Shown: positions 23,666-33,944, counted from the stretch's first letter. The stretch is DNA of 64,000 nt from Spirometra erinaceieuropaei (GCA_902702965.1 CACRXP010000312.1:268282-332281); one strand, 5' to 3'. Made by a program: numbers and translations. Notes: a model not told the origin generated them from the sequence alone.

Positions 23666-24042
23666 AGACAAAAACGCAGAAACGGGTGGTTGCTGCACAA
23701 GGGGCTGCGGTATTTATAGGATGCAGTAGCATGCTACCGCATACCTATGAATATTCACGGCTCTCCCCCCCCCCCCCCTTCATCCAGCATCGTCGCACTT
23801 GGTGTGATCACTGCTTGATGGCCGACATTCGAGTCGATAATTGCTGCAATTTCATCACGTGCGTTGGATGTTGGCGTGATGATTGCTCGACCATCTGACG
23901 CACTGACCCCGGTGTTGGGAAAAGTGTTCACCTCTGCGCTCCCCGCATGGCTTGTTACTCCGCCTAGGCGAAGTCTCAGCACCGAGTATGGAATGGGAAG
24001 ATCATTGCACTTGTTAATGGACTGAGGGCCGGTAAACCATGA

Positions 24043-24436
24043 CTAACTGAGCTCCCGGCTCACGCGGTTGTCACCTCTAGCGAGAATTCCGGCCTCGTAG
24101 AATTTAAATGTGTGGCCGGATCTCGTCGAATGAGCCGTAACTTGAGAGTTGGCGTTATTTCCCCGTACCGCTGCAGCGTGTTTGCCCATTCTCGTTCGGT
24201 GCTCTCTTCCGGTTTCTGCGACGTATTTGCATTGTCCGCAGCTGCACCAGATCCGATAAACGACTCCAGACGTTTCTAGCTGTGGCAGTGGGTTTTTCGG
24301 TTTCATTACCTGACGCCTGATGGTTACCTCCGGTCTGTGTGCAACTCCAACCCTAAATGGTGCGAGAAGGCGGCCGACAGCTTTCGAAATATTCTTGACA
24401 TAAATCCTCGTCAAAATGTGATGTCCATGCGGTTTG
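24043..24436 (-). pseudogene. GIY-YIG part of the 23.6-kb PLE
   Basis: The open frame (24043-24414) reads IYVKNISKAVGRLLAP, GVAHRPEVTIRRQVMKPK, VVYRIWCSCGQCKYVAETGR, HAAAVRGNNANSQV and HSTRSGHTFKF. The usual YVGETGR is YVAETGR here (glycine lost), so nuclease activity is doubtful. Upstream homology continues to 24436 and then stops at the inverted terminus, so the RT was never part of this copy. Confidence 0.75.
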
Positions 24437-24894
24437 GCCGAAACGTCAGGCTAATAAAGCTCTTATACCAGCGGTCGTGTCTCCTTTTTTAAGACTGCTT
24501 CCTGGGACTCGACTCTTCGCTTCTATTGGCAGTTAGACGAGTTTGGAAGAAGGCTATACCATAACCTAAACAATAACTTTATTCTCTTGACATACAGGCA
24601 CGTTACTCAAAGCCCTCTGAAGGGCACAAGACGCAAAAGGGGCAAATACCGCCAAGTGTTTATTTCGTCAGTAATAACCGATGATGGTGTGATTGCAATA
24701 AGTAAAGACCCGAAGAAGTAGAGCAGGCAATTTCAACGCCAAGTGAATGCAAGAGTCATTAATCATGATGGATATGTCGTGTCATGAAATCTGCATTGCG
24801 TATATAGTGGGATTCTTGTCCATGACTGCCTCTGTTGATGGGTTCAGGTGATAGTTCGAAACTTCGAACAGATGCCCAATGGTATTACACACAA

Positions 24895-25040
24895 GGAAAA
24901 GGGAGATTGGAATGGTCATTTCTGGCTTATTAGCCGTCGTCAGCCAGCCATTCCCAACTCCGAAGTGTGGAACACCCGAAAATCGAACTCGTGACCTGTT
25001 AATTAGAAGTCCATGCCTCTAACTCCCTGGGCCACGATCA
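24895..25040 (-). mobile_element. tRNA-derived SINE, copy b
   Basis: Reverse complement of copy a: body with GCTTATTAGCCGTCGTCAGCC, B box near 24988-25000 and an A-box remnant GGGCCACGA at about 25030. It lies in inverted orientation to copy c, about 145 bases away. Confidence 0.65.
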
Positions 25041-25061
25041 AGTCGCCCTGCCGGTATCGAT

Positions 25062-25400
25062 CGGGAATATATTATGGTAGAGGCCGCTCGCCGATCCTTC
25101 TTACGGAACTAACTCGCTCCGTTCTGCCTTACGGGCTCTCTCTCGTGCTCAACCGGCAGGCGCACAACGGCGCATAAATCAGGCAGGTAGAGATATAGGC
25201 AGGTCTCGAGTTCGAGCCTTGGGTGTTCCACACTTCGGGGTTGGGTATGACTGGCTGACGACGGCTAATAAGTCAGAAATGGCCATTCCATTCTTCCTTG
25301 TCTTTGTCATGCGCCGCTGTGTAGCTGCTGGTTGGGCTCGAGAGTGAGCCCGTAAGGCACAACGGAACGAGTGAATTCCGTATGAACGATGGGTGAGCGC
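25062..25400 (+). mobile_element. tRNA-derived SINE, copy c, flanked by inverted tail modules
   Basis: B box TCGAGTTCGAGCC (25206-25218) and body TGGCTGACGACGGCTAATAAG are clear; the A-box region is replaced by unrelated sequence. The tail module (GCTGTGTAGCTGCTGGTTGGGC, then CTTGCGGGC-like and GGGTGAGCGCCCC, 25313-25400) recurs inverted at 25062-25170, and also at 56519-56640, 61640-61730 and 61940-62060. The full SINE is probably about 300 bp: tRNA head, body and this tail. Confidence 0.55.
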
Positions 25401-25404
25401 CCCT

Positions 25405-26150
25405 ACCACTGAAATGTGCACTGCTTCTTACAGCGTTCGCTTCTTCCCTCTATGCCATTCAGACCCTGGAACTAACCAATTTGCTTATGTCGTCAGTGTT
25501 GAGAGTTTTAGGCCGTTTTGCATGCATTGTGCGGCGTAGAAGGCCGCAGGCTGCCATACAAGTGAACAGCCCGAGTGGCGAGAAAGGAGGGGGCGTTCCT
25601 TCTCCGCGACATTTATCCGGCGCAGCATGTCATCCTTCACCCAAATGACTATAAACTTGTTCAGCACGCCAAATGAAGTTATAGAGCGGGACAATAGATT
25701 TATAATACCACAGCCATGCCATTCTACAGGCCTCAGAAAAAACTCGCGGAAGGCAGGCATCATGATTACCTCCGTTTCCGACAGGCCCTACACAAAGGCT
25801 GGAACGGGGTGGCAGCTCAAAGTAAGGCCAGTTGGGTTAAAGGGCGGCCACCGCGTCTTTGTCGGCAGGCGTTTGGCTGTCTGCAAGGCAGGATGTGAAG
25901 CCCCTAACCTGTGCTGCCGCAGCGACCATTTTCTTAACTCAGTAGGTGTGAGCGTCTGTGTAACCAGGCATCTGGAAGAGCCAATTTATAATCATCGTCG
26001 TTGGTTAATGATCTTGAAAGTTAAAAGACAGATAAAATACACCCCCTCCCCCGAGTGGACTGGTCAATGGTCTTACTTTCACTATTCTCGAAACTGAGGA
26101 CATATAAATAGTAGTGAAGATGACTTTCCCAGGTGGCATATCAAAGGAAG
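25405..26150. other. No recognisable gene
   Basis: A moderately G+C-rich stretch (25500-25980) has overlapping open frames on both strands but no motif that I recognise. Confidence 0.35.
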
Positions 26151-26154
26151 AAGA

Positions 26155-27130
26155 GGCGTTCACCGGAAGGGGTTTATTGGAGGACCGACGCTTTGAGTAG
26201 TTGATCCGTCTACCCATCTTCAGAGACTACAAAGTCCTGCGCACAGCTCCCCTTATGTGGTGCACTTTGTTCAGTGCGTGACACGCCAATGCTGCCTGTG
26301 TGGCTACATCCAACCCGCATGTTACCGTGACCTGAATCGCCCCCGTCGGCCGCGGAGATGACTGACATCACCGATTGTCCCCTGTTAAGAAGGTTCGTAA
26401 AGTCCCGTAGGGGGGAGGAAAATTGATGCGGCGGTTGACAGAGCAGCCGTTGGACATCCAGGCTTCTTGCACTTGTCTTGCTGTATAATCACCGCCCCGG
26501 CCCACACTCTCAACGGCGTCAAAGTTGAAGATGTGTCCCATTTGCGCGGCATGGATTGCTACCTTCAACGTTGCGTCCAACCTTCGAACGGCCAACTTAT
26601 GCTCGTACATGCGCGTTTGCAGCCGTCGGCCGGTATTCCCAGCGTAGTTGCACCTTCCGCAGCTCCGCTGAAGTCGGTAGACAACGCCGACATCTACTTC
26701 TCAGGGATCGGATCTTTTGGCCGCATCACTTGCCGGCGGATTGTTGAATCAGTCCTGTGGGCAACACCTATTCCGAGTAGCGCGCGGGATCTAGCCACGG
26801 CATCAGAGACGCCTTTAATGTACGGAATGCTCCGCCACGAGTTTGACTGAATATGCTCTTCATTCCGTTTCTTTGGCTGCCTTTGGCGCCGTTTAACGAA
26901 TGCCCGCAGATAACTGTTAGCTCCGAAACATTCTTGGAAGAGGTTTATCTCGTCCAGTTTGGCAGCTACTCTGCTGCAATGAGTTTACACCCGTCGGTAT
27001 AGCGTCCGGACATAGCTTCTTTTTGTTGTAGCGGGTGTGTTGTAGATGCGCGCAGGACATTCCAGTCTCTAAAGATGGGAAAACGAATTAAATACTCAAA
27101 ACGTCGGCCCTGCAATAAACTGAAGACATG
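26155..27130 (-). mobile_element. PLE insertion with an inverted second 3' terminus (lineage C-like)
   Basis: The left end (26155-26275), on the minus strand, reads GCGCAGGACTTTGTAGTCTC, TGAAGATGGGTAG...CTACTC and AGCGTCGG. The right end (about 27040-27130), on the plus strand, repeats this as GCGCAGGACATTCCAGTCTC, TAAAGATGGG and AAAACGTCGGCCC, followed by CAATAAACTG. Both are ribozyme-type termini, and the coding region lies between them on the minus strand. I could not identify a convincing target duplication. Confidence 0.65.
26368..26965 (-). pseudogene. PLE linker and GIY-YIG of the 26-kb insertion
   Basis: Leftwards from 26965 the minus strand reads LFQECFGANSYLRAFVK, SWRSIPYIKGVSDAVA, GVAHRTDSTIRRQVMRPKDP, then after a shift VVYRLQRSCGRCNYAGNTGR, MYEHKLAVRR, MGHIFNFDAV and VQEAW-MSNGCSVNRRI in sequence order. 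The nuclease tyrosine-glycine core is YAGNTGR. One frameshift (about 26700) splits the linker from the nuclease. There is no RT. Confidence 0.75.
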
Positions 27131-27134
27131 CTGG

Positions 27135-28110
27135 GGATAATTTGGTGACATTCATGTCAGTGATAGTGATGACGTAACATGGGCAGTGACGGCCTCTCGC
27201 TCCAATCTTAGTGAGTACACGCCCCATAAGCAAACATTTGTCTATATGCATGTCCAGTGAAGTTCAGCAGGTTCCACTGTGTGGCTGGTGAGTCGTTGAG
27301 TCGCAAGCGTAATGTGTTTAGAATGATGATTTTTTGATCTTTTTGTGGGTTAATATTTTCCTTTCGACAACGTTACTGGGTCTTCCATAGGGCCCGCTTG
27401 ATCTCGGCTCTGGCCTACGTGATAGTTCTGGGAGCTGATAATTTAGTATTTCTGGGAAAAGAAGCGATCATTTGGGCGAGCGAGTAGGTATCACTCAATC
27501 AGCCGTGGACCATCCGCGATAACGCAACCAATAGTATAACAAATAACTTGGCTTTGAACCTCCAGCAAAACGTGGCAATCTAAACAGTTAAACTTCTCTG
27601 TGAGGTAAGACGAAGTGTTCTGAATTTGAATTAAGTGGTCAACCTGTAGTGCAAATATTACAGCCAAATAAACTTCTGAGAAAATGCCCCAGTCAGCCTC
27701 TGCGGAGATTGCTCTTGACCAAAATAACTAAACATGGGAATGTAGGGATAGGTTTTCAGCTCAGACTGCCTTTGTACATTTTACATTTTGACCTTTTCTT
27801 TTGTATTAGAAACTTTAAGTTCTGCGGGTCGGAGCCAATCCAGAAGAGTTGAAAATGTCTCAGCGTAGCTGCGATAGGGCAAAACGGCCCTCTCAGGTCT
27901 GTTTGTTTCATGGCGTCTCATGGAGCCCAAAGAAGGTTTTCGGATGACTTACCAAGTCGTAACCACTTGCTCAAAACTGCTATTAGATCTCCACGAGAGA
28001 CTTTACAACAGGTCACAGTCAGTATAAACAAGTCAGCTTTGTGTGCAAAGCAACCAAACGTACAGACCTCGCATTCACAGTGGCCAAATGTTCGGATAAA
28101 ATGATTTCTG
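27135..28110. other. No recognisable gene
   Basis: No domain or repeat of this window is visible. Confidence 0.4.
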
Positions 28111-28268
28111 TACAGTGAGTGACCGATCTCATGAAATGTTGGCTGAAATTCTGAAATGCGTTTTTGACTAGAAAGGATTACTTGATCGGGGTTGTAATAC
28201 TGACTAGCATAAGACATACTTTGAAGAGCGAGACACGATCGACGGGACAAGAACTTTATTAGGCTGAC

Positions 28269-28299
28269 GTTTCGGATTCCTAATCGAATCCATCATCAG
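28269..28299 (-). ncRNA. PLE terminal hammerhead-type motif, left arm
   Basis: On the minus strand: CTGATGA (28293-28299), one extra U, stem II GGATTC/GAATCC, GAAAC (28269-28273), then GTC. Stem III would be A-C/G-U with no loop, which cannot close in one molecule but can pair between two copies. Confidence 0.55.
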
Positions 28300-28679
28300 A
28301 CACAAAAAAGCAGAAACGGGTGGTTGCTGCACAAGGGGCTGCGGTATATATAGGATGCAGTAGCATGCTACCGCATACCTATGAACATTCACGGCTCCCC
28401 CCCCCTTCATCCAGGATCGTCGCACTTGGTGTGATCACTGCTTGATGGCCGACATTCGGGTCGATAATTGCTGCAATTTCATCACGTGCGTTGGATGTTG
28501 GCGTGATGATTGCTCGACCATCTGACGCACTGACCCCGGTGTTGGGAAAAGTGTTCACCTCTGCGCTCCCCGCATGGCTTGTTACTCCGCCTAGGCGAAG
28601 TTTTAGCACGCAGTATGGAGTGGGAAGATTTTTGCACTTGTTAATGGACTGGGGGCCAGTAAACCATGAATAACTGAGC

Positions 28680-29115
28680 TCCGTCTCACGCGGTTGTCAC
28701 CTCTTGCGCGAATTTCGGCCTCATCGAAGTTAAATGTGTGGCCGGATCTCGTCGAATGAGTCGTAACTTGAGAGTTGGCGTTATTTCCCCGTACCGCTGC
28801 AGCGTGTTTGCCCATTCTCGTTCGGAGCTGTCTTCCGGTTTCTCCGACGTAGTTACTTTGTCCGCAACTGCACCAGATCCGATAAACGACTCCAGACGTT
28901 TCTAGCCGTGGCAGTGGGTCTTTCGGTTTCATGACCAGACGCCTGATGGTTGCCTCCGGTCTGTGTGGCACTCCAACCCCAAGCGGTGCGAGAAGGCGAC
29001 CGACAGCTTCCGAAACGTTCTTGACATACGGAAGTGCCCGCCAAAAGTTGGTGTCCGTGTGGTTAGGCCTTTCGTCCCTTTTGCGTATGCACCGATCGAC
29101 GAAGTTCCGCGGGTT
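28680..29115 (-). pseudogene. GIY-YIG coding of the left arm
   Basis: The reading frame is open for 249 codons (28603-29352), although its first part is antisense to the other arm. The genuine PLE portion starts near 29115 with NFVDRCIRKRDERP, then WRALPYVKNVSEAVGRLLAP, RPEATIRRLVMKPKDPLP, VVYRIWCSCGQSNYVGETGR, HAAAVRGNNANSQV and SGHTFNFDEAEI. The YVGETGR core is intact. The expected C-terminal end after GDNRV is altered. No RT is present. Confidence 0.8.
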
Positions 29116-29424
29116 GGAGTGGCACAGAGACCGGAGGCAATCATCAGGCGTCTGGTCATGAAACCGAAAGACCCACTGCCACGGCAAGAAACGTCTGGAG
29201 TCGTTTATCGGATCAGGTGCAGTTGCGGACAAAGTAACTACGTCGGAGAAACCGGAAGACAGCTCCGACCGAGAATGGGCAAACACGCTGCAGCGGTACG
29301 GGGAAATAACGCCAACTCTCAAGTTACGACTCATTCGACGAGATCCGGCCACACATTTAACTTCGATGAGGCCGAAATTCGCGCAAGAGGTGACAACCGC
29401 GTGAGTTTGGAGCTACTGAAATAA
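29113..29424 (+). pseudogene. GIY-YIG coding of the right arm
   Basis: The true PLE part begins near 29113 with VGVAQRPEAIIRRLVMKPK and continues with VVYRIRCSCGQSNYVGETGR, MGKHAAAVRG and SGHTFNFDEAEI, almost identical to the left arm. The start codon at 28963 lies in antisense of the other arm, so the 153-codon frame is a chimera created by the junction. Confidence 0.8.
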
Positions 29425-29746
29425 TGGTTTGCCTGGCCCCCAGTCCATCAACAAGTGCAACAATCTTCCCACTCCATACTGCGTGCTAAAACTTCGCCTA
29501 GGCGGAGTAACAAGCCATGCGGGGATCGCAGAGGTGAACACTTTTCCCAACACCGGGGTCAGTGCGTCAGATGGTCGAGCAATCATCACGCCAACATCGG
29601 CCATCATGCAGTGATCACACCAAGTGCGACGATCCTGGATGAAGGGGGGGGGCCGTGAATGTTCATAGGTATGCGTAGCATGCTAATGCATCCTGTAAAT
29701 ACCGCAGCCCCTTGTGCAGCAACCACCCGTTTCTGCTTTTTTGTGT

Positions 29747-29780
29747 CTGATGATGGATTCGAGTAGGAATCCGAAACGTC
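29747..29780 (+). ncRNA. PLE terminal hammerhead-type motif, right arm
   Basis: CTGATGA (29747-29753), stem II GGATTC (29755-29760) with GAATCC (29767-29772), GAAAC (29773-29777), GTC (29778-29780), then AGGCTTATAAAG. All invariant core bases are present. An unpaired U precedes stem II in every copy of this type. Hammerhead motifs in PLE ends are known from other animals; this identification rests on that precedent plus the core match. Confidence 0.6.
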
Positions 29781-30764
29781 AGGCTTATAAAGCTCCTTTC
29801 CCGGCGATCGTGTCTCCTTCTTCAAGACTACTTCCTCGGACTCGTCTCTTCGCTTCCGTTGGCAATAAGCCATACTCTTATAAAATTTCGGACTCGGCAG
29901 GATGTCGGCCTTTAAATGCGTTTCTTGTCAATCTGCTGTAGAAAGCGTACTTCGGAAAAAATAACAAATTATATAGCGGGCCTTTTTTGCATGGATTTCC
30001 AATGGTCTTGGAAATTGAAATATATTTTATAGCAACCATAAACAAAAATACCCATCCTTTTAGTCAATCAATAGAAAATCATGTATTTTTATATTTTATA
30101 CTAAAGGGAGGAGTATAATTAGGTTTTAAAAAATTTTCTAATTATGAGACTTTTTAAGACCGAAAAATGTCCATTCACATAGCACCGTACCTGGCCGTTT
30201 ACCACTGCTCCTCATAAAATGTACAACATGGTCCGCATCCATTGCAAAATATTATGGACTCTATGATATCTCTTTAGTGGCATAGAAAAATATGTTATTT
30301 TCTTTACGCGGAGCGCATGCACTTTGTAGAGTGTAATCACTAAACGCTAATGCAATGAATGGTCAGGCTCCAAATTATTCGACAATTAAAAAATTTTTTA
30401 AAACCTTCTTATACTCCTTCGTTAAGTAAAAAATATAAAGAAGACGTGATTTTCTATTGATTGACTAAAAGAAAGCATATTTTTGTTTATGGTTTCCATA
30501 AAATATATTTGAATTTCCAAGACCATCAAAAATGAATGGGAAAAATACATGCTACATAAGTAGTCATTTCTTTCCACGTACGCTTTCTACAGCAGATTGA
30601 CAAGAAAGGCATTTAAAAGCCGACCTCCTGCCGGGTCCGAAATGTTATAAAAGTATGCCTTAAGCTAATCAGTATTACAACCGCGACCAGGTAATCCTTC
30701 CTAATCGAAAACGCATTTCAGCATTTCAGCCAACATTTCATGAGATCGGTCACTCACTGTACAT

Positions 30765-32355
30765 ACGTTCGAGCGATTTCTTCCAATCCCTCCATCCTTG
30801 ACACGCACTCTCCTAGCCCTCGCCCCAATGTCACTTATCATCGCTGCTCAACCGGACGGACACTGTCTGCTTCCCATATTGCAAAAAAATACATACAAAA
30901 TTCACAGTAGTCTTCTTAGTAAAAAGCGGTTAACTAAAAGAGATTATATTCGGTAGGGAAAACTTCAAAGGAGGGATCTGTGGCTAGCCAATTTGTTTAT
31001 TTCATTAGGGCGAGTAAGACTAGGGGCAGCTTTCTGCCTGTTGATTGCTGCACTATGCTGCATGCATCGAAAACCTCGGCGCGAAATCCCCATGCGCAAC
31101 ACAAACAGATTATCAATCCTCTTGGGGGGGGGCGCGAAAGTTCAATTTGCGAGGGATTATTCGCAACGGTCAAATGGTAGAGGAGAACAGAGCATCTGAC
31201 AAAACTTCTAATAAAAGGACTCATAGCTCTGCACCAATAAATGCTTACCCTGACATAATATCGCGACAGACCAATGTTCCATTCATGCCAGGTAAAAACC
31301 AAAATTATTGGTGTATAGAGTCCCTGAACTACTCTGCTCAGAAGTTGATATATTGGCCGCTTCAGCTGGTTATTGGCTCGGGTGTGCGCCCTATACTACA
31401 ACTGCTCACTGCCAACTATCATTACTGTTAACAGTCCACAGCTTATTAAATGTCAGTTTAAACATTTAACGTACGGTGTGATAGAAACAATGAAGCTTTA
31501 TCATGGTTGTCAATTATAAATTGGTTTATGTCCCGTGCGATGAAGCCAATAAACACTTAAAATTTCTGACGAAAAAACAAATTCCTTGTTGCTTTTAAAG
31601 AACGCTATTTGTTTTACGGTGACACATGATTTTCAGGGGTTCCATACTTTCAGAAAAATATTTTGTGGAAACCTTTGTTGATCGTCCACAACAGAACGCG
31701 CAGTACAGTAAATTATCTGCACGTAATAGGAGACGTATTTTTGCGCGAAATCTCTGGCCTTTGTTTAGGGGGAGAGTTTTGAAACGAATGCTTCATTAGA
31801 AAATAGTTTACGTTCTCCTCTATTAACTTTGCGAACAAAAACGACCCTAACCCATGTTTGCTTGATGTTTTGGTCATAAGATGGCACAGATAACGTCAAA
31901 TTATATAGTATTTTAATTCGGAGAGAAATTAGATTTTAAAAAATAGAACCTGTGCAGATGCTGTGCAGTGAACTGACTGTTTTTGCCCACTGCTATGCGA
32001 TGCTGTAAGTTCAAATTTTCCAAAACTCGATCCTATAAAACAAACGGATTGCAATGCGTGCAGGTAATTCGGCATTTCAAATTACCATTATTTGTTTGCT
32101 TATTGCGTGCCGTGTTTCCCAAAAAATGGTTTCGTTAATGTCTCACCAACGAGAGTTTTAAAAACGTTCATGCCACAAGGCGAAAAATGGATAATCTTTG
32201 CTATAAAATGTATTAAATGACATATTAGGACCTTTGTTTATGACAGTTACTGGGATGTCAATTAACGTACAATTGTTAGTGATATTTCTGCGTTGTGTAC
32301 CTTTGCTAGGTTGAACCTGAAGGGATCATTAAATAGCCAGAAACTCGACGTGGTT
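30765..32355. other. No recognisable gene
   Basis: A G-run at about 31123-31133 and short frames (31045-31431 the longest, 128 codons) show no domain I can name. Confidence 0.4.
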
Positions 32356-32359
32356 TACT

Positions 32360-33295
32360 CATATACTACGGGCTCCGGTATCATGAAATGTCAGCTGAAA
32401 TTTCGAAATGCGTTCCCGTTTCGAAAAGATTAATTCAGTCGAGGCGTAAAACTAATCAGTTACCTCTGTATACCGGCTTTCAAATGGACGTCTTTGGGAC
32501 TGCATGTAAAGACTATACTCTGCAGAAAATGACTGCTTAATTAGGAGGCATTTTTCTGATTTTTTTTCTATGTCCTTAAACATTCAATTATAGTTCGTGG
32601 AAAACTTGACTAAAAGTGTTCATTCTTTCATTAATATGGTACAAAATGGGACCTTTTTTCCAATATTGTATACAAAAGAAGCGTATTTTGATTTCAAAAA
32701 GATTCTGCTGGCACGATTTTTTAATACCGTGAAATGGCCGTTCATAAAACGTCATGTCTCTGCACTTGCTAGTATGACTTGTAAAGTTACCAATAAGATT
32801 CAAATCCACTACCAAATTTTATGAACCCCACATGGTCTTCTCATAATGCCGTAGATAAATGTAGTTTTGAAACCGTGAATGCAAGTGTAAGGGCAGGTCG
32901 GCTTCAAAAATATTCAGGACTTGGAAACGTTTTTAAGAACAAAATTATAAACTTCCAGAGTATAGAATTGGAAGATGACGTAAATTTCTACCAAACGAGT
33001 AAGGAAATGAATATTTTTATGCGTGTTTTCTAGGGAATATAATTGAATTTTTAAGGGCACCGAAAAGCAATGAGAAAAGTGCATGCTACTTTAGTAGTTA
33101 TTTTTTGCAGGGTACCGTTCCTGCATGAAGTCGATGCGAAGTCCATTCGAAAGCCGGTAACCTGAGGTAACTGGATTATTATAAAATTATGTTGCTTGTT
33201 GATTTTTTAGAGACCCTATTCAATTTATCATTTCGAATCAAAAAACTAATTTCGAAATTTCGGCTGACATTTCATGAGTTATCCCGCCTGCTGTA
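32360..33295. repeat. Foldback/MITE-like element, copy 7 (complete)
   Basis: The left end has GGTATCATGAAATGTCAGCTG and the right end its complement CAGCTG-like GGCTGACATTTCATGAGTTA, finishing CCTGCTG then TA (33294-33295). The central ACCGTGAAATGGCCGTTCAT and CATGTCTCTGCACTTGC match copy 1. It is about 935 bp long. Confidence 0.75.
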
Positions 33296-33944
33296 TTTAA
33301 GTTGGACCGATGGTGATTTTTATATAAACAACTTAGCAGCTAAAAGAGTTGTTCGCATTGATAAAATCGTTGACGACACAAAAAGCCATCTGCGTCCATG
33401 TTGTTTCATCGACACTAACAGTTTCGGTTGTAAAGTTTCGCAATTAAGATCTCAGTGGGGATTATTTAATTTGATTTTCAGGATTCTTAGATGTATTCGT
33501 GACCAAACGCACGACTGCTACGCCACAGCTTGCTTCTTCAGATGCAGGTTTGGCATTCGAGTTACTTATCAGTAGCTTTAGTCGGCGATGTTTATAACCG
33601 GTGTGATAATATTCCGGTCAGCCAGCTCTGCGTCCCTAATCGCTAGGATCTCACTGACCTTCACGTTACCTTCGTATTGTAGACATAGAGTATGTGTCCT
33701 GTCTCATGACATTTCAACTGTTATCCTGTAATTAGTTTTCTACTGGAGTGTATTACTTTGATGGGTCGTAGAGTTGACTGTTATATAGCATTGCTTGAAG
33801 ACATTTTAGTTTTACCTTGAAAGTGGCTTTTGAATAACCCTCTATTTGGCCGCATGTAACAGACCAAACTTGGTACAAACGAGTAATTAATTAACATGCA
33901 TATGTCCTGTTGACTTCTAACGTCCTTATAAACCAGATGTACAT

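Larger units (their letters stand above)
23588..24531 (-). mobile_element. PLE insertion with inverted 3' termini at both ends (lineage A)
   Basis: The long minus-strand arm (23588 to about 24438) holds a terminal ribozyme motif, a 3' untranslated region with a run of C, and GIY-YIG coding. The right end (about 24438-24531) is the same terminus in the opposite orientation, starting at CCGAAACGTCAGGC. A 13-bp direct repeat flanks the whole unit: GTTAGAAGAGTTT (23575-23587) and GTTAGACGAGTTT (24532-24544), one mismatch. The pair was therefore inserted as one unit. The left arm is very similar to 28221-28700, implying recent relatives. Confidence 0.8.
28221..29864. mobile_element. Head-to-head PLE inverted dimer (lineage A), 1.64 kb
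   Basis: Two 3'-terminal PLE fragments meet head to head near 29112. The left arm is on the minus strand, the right arm on the plus strand, and they share about 0.75 kb of inverted repeat (28221-28985 against about 29113-29830). Each carries GIY-YIG coding, the C-run untranslated part and a terminal hammerhead motif. The unit is flanked by one 12-bp duplication, ATAAGACATACT (28209-28220) and ATAAGCCATACT (29865-29876), with one mismatch. The same site is uninterrupted, in diverged form, in the opposite arm of the surrounding foldback element. Confidence 0.85.
28111..30761. repeat. Foldback/MITE-like element, copy 6, interrupted by a PLE
   Basis: The outer ends are perfect inverted repeats for at least 39 bases (left TACAGTGAGTGACCGATCTC, right its complement ending CTCACTGTA at 30761). 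Removing the inserted unit 28221-29864 leaves an element of about 1.0 kb, like copy 1. Inner-arm matches such as GTACGCTTTCTACAGCAGATT (right, near 30580) and its complement (left, near 29935) confirm the pairing. TA at both edges fits a TA target site. This is the youngest-looking copy of the family. Confidence 0.8.

Noticed and set aside
28603..29352. A 249-codon minus-strand ORF as a novel gene
   Set aside because: Only 28680-29115 is PLE coding sense; the rest is antisense of the opposite arm or untranslated region, so the length is an artefact of the palindrome.
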